In this document: in pieces, positions 1 to 6,272 of the stretch
Numbering within the stretch: position 1 is the stretch's first letter
How the letters are laid out: each line of letters starts with the position of its first letter
From: Candidatus Omnitrophota bacterium
GTDB taxonomy: Bacteria; Omnitrophota; Gorgyraeia; Gygaellales; Profunditerraquicolaceae
Direction: 5' to 3'
NCBI GenBank assembly: GCA_023247875.1
Contig: JAHFFQ010000029.1
Coordinates: forward strand, 1-11,991
Length of the DNA: 11,991 nt
Position numbers and translations under genes: made by a program
The notes under the pieces: generated by a model
The model's input: only the letters and a program-made list of their open reading frames with translations
What the model was told of the DNA's origin: nothing
Database searches by the model: none

Positions 1-415
1 CCCACGCACAGGCAAAACGACCTCCCCAAAAAGCACCTAAACCAACCAGGATCCAAGAGATTACCATAAACAACATCGGGAGCGATGGTAAAATCCGATA
101 TGTCATCATAGATAAAAACGAATTCAAAACAAATCCGACCAACGCCCCTACTATGACTCCAATGGTAACTACAAAGGGGGCAAAATCATTGTCCTTCTTC
201 AGTAAGAGCCACGGTACTACAGACCCCACATAAACGCCGAGTACAAATACGAGAAACCCTCTAAGCATCATATCAACAGCCTGTCCTAAGAAACCCGCGG
301 TAGTATAATTATACGATTGAACAAAGAAACCCATTCGCAACAAAACATTGTAAAGCATTACGAATAATACGCCACCTGAAACACTAAAAATTGGAACTAA
401 ATTCCTATTCTTCAT
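1..415 (-). CDS. Multi-pass membrane protein of unknown function, 3' end cut by the window edge
   Basis: This reading frame stays open from an ATG at 415 to the window edge, giving 138 codons without a stop, so the C-terminus lies outside. The start is supported by a strong ribosome binding site (GGGAGGT on the minus strand, 421-427) five bases before the ATG. The product has about four hydrophobic helices, near residues 9-31, 46-71, 78-101 and 107-134, separated by short loops such as KKDND at 72-76. There is no cleavable signal peptide and no motif I recognise. Codon use looks less tuned than in the neighbours (several CGA, TCG, GTA and TTG codons), which could indicate a different origin; this is an impression, not a calculation. 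It sits 195 bp after the I42 inhibitor gene and may be a separate unit. I cannot assign a function. Confidence 0.75.
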   Translation of the reverse strand, partial: MKNRNLVPIFSVSGGVLFVMLYNVLLRMGFFVQSYNYTTAGFLGQAVDMMLRGFLVFVLGVYVGSVVPWLLLKKDNDFAPFVVTIGVIVGALVGFVLNSFLSMMTYRILPSLPMLFMVISWILVGLGAFWGGRFACAW

Positions 416-610
416 GCGCTACCTCCCATAACTACTTGATTATTCAGATATTACAATAGCCTGCGCTATCTTCTCCATCGTGCGTCTATAAGGTGTCCAT
501 CGGCCAACCGAAAGTTTTTATAAAGAATTCTACCTGTTTTTTAAGGATAACCTTCTTGCCAATCTTCATAGGTTTGTAAAAACTTCGCGTATTCTTTCTG
601 GGGGAGGCAG
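416..610 (-). other. Intergenic stretch with coding-like fragments, possible gene remnant
   Basis: This 195-bp gap follows the I42 inhibitor gene. On the minus strand it holds three short protein-like stretches in successive frames. One starts at the inhibitor's end and reads QKEYAKFLQTYEDWQEGYP, then a stop. The second contains KKQVEFFIKTFGWPMDTL, then a stop. The third ends in YRRTMEKIAQAIVISE and a stop at 440-442. Their order and composition would fit the decayed C-terminal part of a gene broken by small indels, but short open stretches also arise by chance and I recognise no family. An imperfect inverted repeat (512-524 and 573-585, 12 of 13 matching) is also present. It is AT-rich and too widely spaced to call a terminator. 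Confidence 0.2.
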
Positions 611-976
611 TTAGTTGATAATGATTATAAATAATTCTTTTCTTTCCGGAGGCATATTTTCTTCCCAGGTACGGATATATTGAAAGGGGATGCTGCTGCT
701 TCCTGTCTTAATCGCCTTAAAGACCCACACCTGTTTACCACCGGAGCCGGCAAGCCCGGTTTTATCCGCTAAATACTCCGAGCTGATCAATTGGATCGCG
801 CTCTCATCTAGTGGCCCGGCGAATTGCCACTGGTAGCCGGTAGTCGCGTTAGCCTCCAGCGTAATTGTAAAGTTGTGCCCGGCTTGAACCTCTATCGTTT
901 TAGCTTGTTGCGGCTCTTGAGCAAAACAATTAATCGTAAGGGTAAGAACTGACAGGATAACAAGAAACGTACGCAT
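611..976 (-). CDS. Secreted chagasin-like (I42 family) cysteine protease inhibitor
   Basis: The 121-residue product has a Sec signal peptide (residues 1-19, hydrophobic LVILSVLTLTI, likely cleavage after CFA), then a single small beta domain matching the chagasin/I42 inhibitor family. All three inhibitory loops are visible: NATTGY at 43-48 (family NPTTGY), a glycine-rich loop GLAGSGG at 74-80 before VWVFKA, and RTW at 102-104 in place of the usual RPW. Known members block papain-like (C1) cysteine proteases by wedging these loops into the active site. The ATG lies 7 bp after the receiver gene stop and no strong ribosome binding site is seen, so translation is probably coupled. It is the last gene of the binding protein-kinase-receiver operon. 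The target protease is unknown and none is encoded here. C17 lies inside the signal region but the context TIN-C is not a proper lipobox. Confidence 0.85.
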   Translation of the reverse strand: MRTFLVILSVLTLTINCFAQEPQQAKTIEVQAGHNFTITLEANATTGYQWQFAGPLDESAIQLISSEYLADKTGLAGSGGKQVWVFKAIKTGSSSIPFQYIRTWEENMPPERKELFIIIIN

Positions 977-983
977 ATTTTAA

Positions 984-1364
984 TTATAGCCTGTACATAT
1001 TCTTTTCAATACAATCAATAAGTTCATTAACGCTTACCGGCTTGGCTATAAAAGGACGGCCCCCGATTATCCCGCAGCCGCTTTCCACCTCTTCCTTTTT
1101 TACAACCGCAGTTAAGAAAACAACGGGAATATCTTTGGTGTTGGCGTCATTCTTCAACTGAGCGGCTACATCGCTACCCTCCATATCCTCCATCAAGATA
1201 TCCAGCAGGATAAGATCAGGATCAAATTCCCTGGCAGCGGCCAATCCCCGCGAACCTTTATTTTCCACCCTGACTTCGTAGTTGCCGGTTTTTTCAAGGT
1301 TTAATTTCACCAGTTTCGTAAAAAGCTCTTCGTCATCCACGATCAATATCTTCTTCTTAGCCAT
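984..1364 (-). CDS. Stand-alone response regulator receiver domain
   Basis: This 126-residue protein is a single CheY-like receiver with no output domain. The phosphorylation site is complete: acidic pair D10-D11, phosphoacceptor D55 in LILLDIL, T85, and K108-P109 after a switch aromatic at F105. The usual proline four residues after the phosphoacceptor is replaced by E59 (LMEDMEG instead of the common MPxMDG), a mild deviation. The ATG is separated from the kinase stop codon by one base, and its ribosome binding site (GGGAGGGG) lies in the last kinase codons, so the two are surely co-expressed. It is very likely the phosphorylation target of the adjacent kinase. Without a DNA-binding or enzymatic domain it must pass the signal by protein contact or onward phosphotransfer, to a partner not encoded in the window. 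Confidence 0.93.
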   Translation of the reverse strand: MAKKKILIVDDEELFTKLVKLNLEKTGNYEVRVENKGSRGLAAAREFDPDLILLDILMEDMEGSDVAAQLKNDANTKDIPVVFLTAVVKKEEVESGCGIIGGRPFIAKPVSVNELIDCIEKNMYRL

Positions 1365-1365
1365 C

Positions 1366-3741
1366 CTATCCCCTCCCGCTAGTTTTTAAAATAAGGGTAA
1401 TTTTAGTCCCTTTGCCTGCCTGGCTTTCCGCGTATATTAGTCCTTTATGCATTTGAAGTATATTCCTGCTTACGGATAACCCCAGCCCTGTCCCGCTCTT
1501 TTGCCCTTTAGTAGTAAAAAACGGGTCGAATATCTTTTTCATATTTTCTTCAGGGATGCCTATGCCGGTGTCTTCAAACTCAACTATAACCATTCCCTCT
1601 CCGGCACGAAAGTTATCCTTTATCATCCTCGCTATACCGGGCTTCTCTTCCCCTGATCTCTTATCATGGCTACGGATAATGATCCTGCCTCCATTTGGCA
1701 TTGACTGGATTGCGTTTAACAATACATTAATGAATACCTGCTCCAATTTGTTTTTATCTGCCAGGACACTGGGCAAGCCTACTTTCAACTCCTTAATGAT
1801 CTCTATATTTTCAACCTTAAACTGGCTTCTTACCAAAACCAGGGAATTATCCAGGATAGAATTAATATCCTCCGGCTTTAACTCCAAAGTCTTAAACTTG
1901 GAAAAATCAAGCAGGCCGTCTATGATCTTGTCCGCCCTATTTACGCTCTCCTTGAGCATAGACAGGGCTTCAGAGATGTCCCCCTGGCCGTTAGATAACC
2001 TGCCCTCCAGATAATTCACCCCCTGCAATATTATCCCCAAAGGATTCCTTACCTCATGAGCTACCCCGCTGGCCAGTTGGCCTACGGCGGTCATTTTCTC
2101 AGCCTGGACCAGCATCTCATGCGTGTTTTGCAAATCCAGATACAAATCCCTGAGCTCATTAGTTGACTTCTCAAGGCTGGCAATAAGCGCCCTTGCCTGG
2201 CGCATATCGCGTGCCACTCCGACAATACCTACAAGTTTATTATCCCTATCCTGAATTACCGAAGCTGAAAAACTAACAGGGATCTTTTCTCCGTTTTTTG
2301 TCTTATACTGCACCTCTAAGTTCCTCACTGAACCCGATTCAGCCATCTTTTCCAAACCGGTTTTGTCAAAAATAAGTTTCTGCTCTATCGTTTCGGCCAT
2401 TTGCCTGGCGTATTTCTTAAGCTCTTGCGCCAAATATCCTGTTTCTTCCAAAGCCCCATCCCTGGATGCCCCCTTTTTGTTGACTTGTCTTGTAATATGA
2501 AGATAGTGTATACTATCCCCTAATCTATCCGCTAAGGGCACCGCAGCCACATTAACCAAGATTTGATTTCCCTCCTCGTCAAAATAAGAGTGTGTTTCAA
2601 CGCACGGCTTATTCTCCTGAACCCCCTCTAATATCGGACATTTATCAAGCGGAGGATGGCAAATATCTTTGCTGTTGTGCATGACATCATAACAGCATTG
2701 GCCGATAATATCCTTCCTTTTCATGCCGAGCATTTCAATAACCGCATTATTAATCCTGGCTATCCTGAAATCTCTGGAGATCAATAACGCCGGATCTTTG
2801 ATCTGATCCAGCACGGCTCCGGCTATCTCTGCCGCTGTTTCATTCTGGGCGAATATCAAGCCGAACTCTTTGCCGACCAACTCCTCCTCCCTGTATCCCA
2901 GCAGGTCACAGGTGGATTTGTTGACGCTGCGGATCGTCGCGTCGGGATTAATTACGATTAAGGCGTCAACCATTGAGGAAATTATGGACTCCGTGTATTT
3001 TTGCGCTGAAGAAAGGTTATCCCGGAAGCTTTTCAAGTCCGCGGTCATTCTATTAAAAGAAACACCCAGCTCTCCTATCTCATCCTTTGATTCAACCTCT
3101 ATAATCGCATCCAGGTTGCCTCTGCTGACCTTAATAAGGGCGGCGTTCAGTTTGTTAACCGGGCTTACTATCGCCGCCGACATAAGCAGGCTTAGAAAAA
3201 CCGCGATCACCGTCACGATCGATATTACGACCAAAGATGAAGTTGCCGCTGTTTCAAGAAGATTTTCTATGTAGCTTCCTTTGATCCCGACATGCAGGGT
3301 CCCAACCTCCTTGATACCCTCCATTACCGGGACCGCTATATCAAAAACAAACAATCCTTTGCTTGTGATCTTCTTTATCCGGTATTTTTCACCTTCCCTA
3401 AAATTACTATGTAGCTTCAGGATCTCCCTGGGCATCGTCCCTAAATAAGTATGGGACAGCAAATACCCTTTTTCGTTAAAAACAAGGATGTATTCTATTT
3501 TCTCTTCCCTAAGCTTCTTTTCTTCAAATAAGGCGCTGGTGATCGCCGAAACCTTGCCTTCAATAACATCTCTGAACAATTTTGTGGAGAGGCTTTTGGC
3601 AAATATGACCTCGGAGGTTTTAAGCCGCTCCTGCTGGAGCTTATCAAGCGAATAGGTTATAGCGAAGATACTCGCCGAAGATAGCATAGCTATTATAAAA
3701 ATAATGTTTAACAGGATCTTTTGGCCCAGCTTCATTCTCAT
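1366..3741 (-). CDS. Membrane sensor histidine kinase: Cache-like, HAMP, nested PAS, HisKA, HATPase
   Basis: The 791-residue kinase has a first membrane helix (about 9-30), an extracytoplasmic Cache-like sensor region (about 32-165), a second helix (about 168-192) and a HAMP region (193-245). A PAS start follows (246-300), then a second PAS with a cysteine-rich segment (about 304-420), then a PAC-like beta segment (about 456-515) that looks like the missing half of the first PAS. The catalytic core is complete: H562 in the H-box AHEVRNP, N676 of the N-box, D724-x-G-x-G, and the G2 loop GTGLGL at 750-755. It should autophosphorylate H562 and pass phosphate to the adjacent receiver. The gene begins 13 bp after the binding-protein gene. 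The first ATG has AGGA directly against it, whereas M3 (start at 3735) has it at a good 6-base spacing, so the true product may be two residues shorter. Confidence 0.95.
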   Translation of the reverse strand: MRMKLGQKILLNIIFIIAMLSSASIFAITYSLDKLQQERLKTSEVIFAKSLSTKLFRDVIEGKVSAITSALFEEKKLREEKIEYILVFNEKGYLLSHTYLGTMPREILKLHSNFREGEKYRIKKITSKGLFVFDIAVPVMEGIKEVGTLHVGIKGSYIENLLETAATSSLVVISIVTVIAVFLSLLMSAAIVSPVNKLNAALIKVSRGNLDAIIEVESKDEIGELGVSFNRMTADLKSFRDNLSSAQKYTESIISSMVDALIVINPDATIRSVNKSTCDLLGYREEELVGKEFGLIFAQNETAAEIAGAVLDQIKDPALLISRDFRIARINNAVIEMLGMKRKDIIGQCCYDVMHNSKDICHPPLDKCPILEGVQENKPCVETHSYFDEEGNQILVNVAAVPLADRLGDSIHYLHITRQVNKKGASRDGALEETGYLAQELKKYARQMAETIEQKLIFDKTGLEKMAESGSVRNLEVQYKTKNGEKIPVSFSASVIQDRDNKLVGIVGVARDMRQARALIASLEKSTNELRDLYLDLQNTHEMLVQAEKMTAVGQLASGVAHEVRNPLGIILQGVNYLEGRLSNGQGDISEALSMLKESVNRADKIIDGLLDFSKFKTLELKPEDINSILDNSLVLVRSQFKVENIEIIKELKVGLPSVLADKNKLEQVFINVLLNAIQSMPNGGRIIIRSHDKRSGEEKPGIARMIKDNFRAGEGMVIVEFEDTGIGIPEENMKKIFDPFFTTKGQKSGTGLGLSVSRNILQMHKGLIYAESQAGKGTKITLILKTSGRG

Positions 3742-3754
3742 TCCTATCCGGCCT

Positions 3755-4951
3755 TTAGGGATTAAAAGTTATGAAAGTCCCCTCTTTCGTGGGTTTTGAA
3801 TAATAGATGCCTTTTAACCCCTGATGGTTTAGCATGGTATATGAAACTACCTTACCGATGCCGACATCAAAATTATATATTGATTCAAGCGCCTCTATGA
3901 ATCTTTCCTTTGTCAGATCCCTGCCCGCGTCCTCCAGGGCTTTTACGAGGATCTTGGCGTTTATAAAACCCTCTAGGGCGACAAAATTAGGCTTATCGTT
4001 CGGATAATATTTCTTTACCAGCTCCCGATACTCCTTTACTCCGGGTAAATCTTCCGAATATGGAGAAGGGACTACCTGAGTTACGATGATCTTCTCATAC
4101 TGCCCCGGGTTGATCTTCTGCACTTCAACGAGCTCCTTGACAAAAGCCTCCGAGCCTACGAATGATACCGTATGAAAATATGGCTTAAAGCCCGCGTCAT
4201 TTGAAAGCTTGATGAATTTGGCCAGGGGAGCGTATGTCCCGACCATTATGACCGCCTCCGCGCCGCTTGACCTGATATCCTCCATTGCCAAAGCTACATC
4301 CATGCTCCCCCTGGTATACACAGCTGTTGCCACCGGCTCCATATTCCTCCTTTTAAGGGCCAATTGAACCCCTGAAAGCACCGCCAGGCCAAAGCTGTCC
4401 TTTTGATACATAACGGCTATCTTTTTCAAGCCTAATTTATCGACAAAATACGCTACCGCCCCCTCCGCTTCAACGTAATATGAATCCCTGACATTAAATA
4501 TATAGGGCCTGTACGGGACCCTTAGATCCTCGGCTCCTGTAAACAGTCCAAGCAGGGGTATCCCTAATTTATGCACTATATCAATTACCTCCAGGGAGGT
4601 AGGGGTGCCCACATAATCAAATAAAGCAAATACCTTATCCTGGTTGATCAGCCTTTGCGTATTGGTGACTGTTTCGGAAGGCTCATACTGGTCATCGTAA
4701 CTGATCAAGCGGATCTTTCTTCCGTGTACCCCTCCCTTGGAATTAACTTCGTTAATATAAGCCAGCGAACCGTGGATCGTCTGACTGCCTAAAAAGCTGG
4801 CCTGGCCGCTTAAGGCAGAAGAAGAACCGATAATGATTTCGCTGTCTGAAACCCCTTGACTTTCCCCGGTATTTATCTTTTTCTTGGCGCAGGCCGAAGC
4901 GGATACCAGCACCATAAAGAAAGTTAAGCAGATAAGGAAATTTTTATTCAT
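3755..4951 (-). CDS. Leu/Ile/Val-type substrate-binding lipoprotein (type 1 periplasmic binding fold)
   Basis: The 398-residue protein starts with a lipoprotein-type signal (hydrophobic 5-16, then ASA before C21, followed by KKK), so it is probably anchored to a membrane on the periplasmic side. The mature part fits the Peripla_BP_6 family: the opening IIIGSSSALSGQASFLG at about 39-55, INEVNSKGGVHGRKIRL at about 66-82, and a ligand-cleft segment DYVGTPTS at 112-119. Length is normal for the family, whose members bind branched-chain amino acids, amides or aromatic acids; the ligand cannot be read from sequence. A good ribosome binding site (GGAGAGGGG) precedes the ATG. No permease or ATPase gene is nearby; a histidine kinase with an extracytoplasmic sensor follows after 13 bp. 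That suggests, but does not prove, a co-receptor role comparable in principle to LuxP-LuxQ or TorT-TorS. Confidence 0.92.
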   Translation of the reverse strand: MNKNFLICLTFFMVLVSASACAKKKINTGESQGVSDSEIIIGSSSALSGQASFLGSQTIHGSLAYINEVNSKGGVHGRKIRLISYDDQYEPSETVTNTQRLINQDKVFALFDYVGTPTSLEVIDIVHKLGIPLLGLFTGAEDLRVPYRPYIFNVRDSYYVEAEGAVAYFVDKLGLKKIAVMYQKDSFGLAVLSGVQLALKRRNMEPVATAVYTRGSMDVALAMEDIRSSGAEAVIMVGTYAPLAKFIKLSNDAGFKPYFHTVSFVGSEAFVKELVEVQKINPGQYEKIIVTQVVPSPYSEDLPGVKEYRELVKKYYPNDKPNFVALEGFINAKILVKALEDAGRDLTKERFIEALESIYNFDVGIGKVVSYTMLNHQGLKGIYYSKPTKEGTFITFNP

Positions 4952-4970
4952 ACCCCTCTCCGTTTAATTA

Positions 4971-5010
4971 AAAATAAACCCCGCACCAAAGCGGCGCGGG
5001 GTTTATTTTT
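4971..5010. terminator. Strong bidirectional intrinsic terminator
   Basis: A perfect 14-bp inverted repeat (arms 4971-4984 and 4996-5009, core CCCCGC/GCGGGG) encloses an 11-base loop. T-rich tracts follow on both strands (GTTTATTTTT to the right; TTTATTTTTAATT on the minus strand), so it could work in either direction. Its obvious job is to end the transcript of the MscS-like gene, whose stop is at 5029. It lies only 19 bp before the binding-protein start codon. Confidence 0.9.
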
Positions 5011-5028
5011 AAACCACCTACAAGAACA

Positions 5029-5706
5029 TTATTTCTTCTTGAACTTTTCCACTAACTCGGCGACAAACTTGCCGGCGATATCTTTGCATCCCAATCCAAA
5101 AGCCAAAGCCAGACCTAAACCGATCGCGCCTAAAATTATGGAAATGGTCAATTCGGTTATCCGGATCCCGATCTGCAGCTGCTCTAACCCGACGAATACC
5201 GCAAAAACTATAACTATGGTTTCGACAACCTGGGCTAAAAGCTTAGACTGGCTTAAACCCGCGTTATTTGCCGCGGTGCGTACAACATTTCTCATCAAGG
5301 TTGCTGCGAACATACCCAGGACCAGGATAAACAAGGCCGCAATAACATTCGGTATGTAGAAAACAACTTTGTTCAACAGTTCAGCGGCAATGGTAAGGCC
5401 TATGGCATTTATAGCTACCATGAAGGTCACCAATAAGCACAGCCAATAACAAATTATCCCCACCAGGTCAGACAAAGAATAAGTTATCCCACCCTTGCCT
5501 AACAACTTATCCAACTCAATTTTGTCAGAAAGCGTATCGAGCTTGACTGCCTTAAGGGCTTTGGTGACAACGGCCTTAATAACCTTGGAAATTAACCAGC
5601 CGATGATCAAGATAACGATCACCAGCAACGCGTTAACCAGGAATTGGCTGATCTGAGCCAAAACCGTGCGCGCAGGTTCCAATAAAACCACTTGCCAATT
5701 ACTCAT
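5029..5706 (-). CDS. Small MscS-related multi-helix membrane protein (TM_helix type, no beta domain)
   Basis: The 225-residue protein has about five membrane helices, near residues 20-46, 80-105, 114-140, 158-176 and 184-206. The third, IPNVIAALFILVLGMFAATL at 118-137, fits the conserved TM_helix repeat found in MscS-related proteins. The last, GAIGLGLALAFGLGCKDIAG at 193-212, resembles the glycine/alanine-rich pore helix of that superfamily. The chain ends 13 residues later in a basic tail (EKFKKK), so the cytosolic beta domain and vestibule of true MscS channels are missing. Such short proteins are usually annotated as mechanosensitive channel family; channel activity is inferred. The start is fixed by a strong ribosome binding site (AGGAGGG, 711x-region just before the ATG). 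It is a one-gene unit with its own promoter upstream and terminator downstream. Confidence 0.8.
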   Translation of the reverse strand: MSNWQVVLLEPARTVLAQISQFLVNALLVIVILIIGWLISKVIKAVVTKALKAVKLDTLSDKIELDKLLGKGGITYSLSDLVGIICYWLCLLVTFMVAINAIGLTIAAELLNKVVFYIPNVIAALFILVLGMFAATLMRNVVRTAANNAGLSQSKLLAQVVETIVIVFAVFVGLEQLQIGIRITELTISIILGAIGLGLALAFGLGCKDIAGKFVAELVEKFKKK

Positions 5707-5740
5707 ATTTCCCTCCTTTTCTAGTGTTCCTATTTGTATA

Positions 5741-5769
5741 ACTTTAACATAACTAAATAGTTATGTCAA
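5741..5769 (-). promoter_or_regulatory. Sigma70-type promoter of the MscS-like gene
   Basis: On the minus strand a perfect -35 box TTGACA (5764-5769) is followed by a 17-bp spacer and a -10 box TAAAGT (5741-5746, 4 of 6 consensus bases). The spacer ends in TGT, giving the extended -10 motif TGnT. Transcription would start near 5734, leaving a short leader with the AGGAGGG ribosome binding site. It starts 14 bp after the NYN gene stop codon. Confidence 0.75.
5748..5765. promoter_or_regulatory. 18-bp palindrome in the promoter spacer, probable operator
   Basis: CATAACTA and TAGTTATG form perfect 8-bp arms around a 2-bp centre. The palindrome fills most of the spacer between the -35 and -10 boxes and overlaps the first two bases on the inner side of the -35 box, so a dimeric protein bound here would block RNA polymerase. 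As RNA it would be a weak AT-rich hairpin without a proper U-tract, so a terminator role is unlikely. No regulator gene that might bind it is in the window. Confidence 0.55.
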
Positions 5770-5783
5770 GAATATTTCTTTAA

Positions 5784-6272
5784 TCAGGCCAGCCATCTTT
5801 TCTTAAGCTCCGCGTTTATATTTTGCATCTTGGAATAAGAGATCTTCTCCTCATCCTCATCTTCACCGCCAAGAGCTGCCTTACCCTTATTCTTCTTGCC
5901 GCAGATAAATTCTTTTACCCCGCAGGTTTGCGCGCGCAAAATCCTGGCCCCCGACTGTACCTGCCGGTCATCGGATACCACGATGATATTTTGCGGACTA
6001 TCCGATTCCTCCACCAATCTTTTTATCTTTTCATCCGCCTCGATCAGGCCTGAAAATAAGCAGAGCATGCCGGGCTCTTCAGGTATCTCCTGGCCTGCCT
6101 TAGGATATCCGTCAAAAACAAGGATGACCTTATTTTGCCGGCTACCGGTTAGTTTATTCATCCTGATAAATTCTACCAGCGAGGCCTGAACCCCTGGAGA
6201 TCCTCTTGAAGGCGGGTTAAACTGCGGGTGGTTTATTAAATTGTACGCGTCGATGATGTACTGTAAAGACAT
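5784..6272 (-). CDS. YacP-like NYN domain protein, probable RNase
   Basis: The 162-residue protein matches the YacP/DUF901 branch of NYN (PIN-like) nucleases. Visible motifs are IIDAYNLI at 6-13 (D8, N11), LVFDGY at 51-56 (D54), ADEKIKRLVEE at 79-89 (D80) and IIVVSDDRQV at 96-105 (D101, D102), giving the acidic residues expected to bind the metal. Bacillus Rae1, a member of this group, cleaves mRNA on the ribosome; the same role here is only inferred. The C-terminal part carries a charged segment (GGEDEDEEK near 134-142). The ATG lies inside the upstream membrane-protein gene, giving a 56-bp overlap. The start is nevertheless firm, because the conserved first strand begins at residue 5 and GGAGG lies seven bases before it. 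It is the last gene of the long housekeeping run. Confidence 0.88.
   Translation of the reverse strand: MSLQYIIDAYNLINHPQFNPPSRGSPGVQASLVEFIRMNKLTGSRQNKVILVFDGYPKAGQEIPEEPGMLCLFSGLIEADEKIKRLVEESDSPQNIIVVSDDRQVQSGARILRAQTCGVKEFICGKKNKGKAALGGEDEDEEKISYSKMQNINAELKKRWLA

Noticed and set aside
456..469. Small hairpin atagc-ctgc-gctat in the gap before the first membrane protein
   Set aside because: A five-bp stem is expected by chance and no U-tract or known motif accompanies it.
611..976. I42 inhibitor as a lipoprotein anchored through C17
   Set aside because: The residues before C17 (T-I-N) do not form a lipobox, while a normal signal-peptide cleavage after CFA is available.
1556..2014. 152-codon open frame on the plus strand
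   Set aside because: It lies antisense to the catalytic core of the histidine kinase, whose H-box, N-box and G loops are intact, and has no ribosome binding site or recognisable domain.
2870..3274. 134-codon open frame on the plus strand
   Set aside because: It is a mirror of the HAMP/PAS coding sequence of the kinase and has a low-complexity composition typical of antisense reading.
5748..5765. Palindrome read as a terminator for the NYN gene transcript
   Set aside because: The stem is AT-rich, the centre is only two bases and no U-tract follows; its place inside a promoter spacer fits an operator better.
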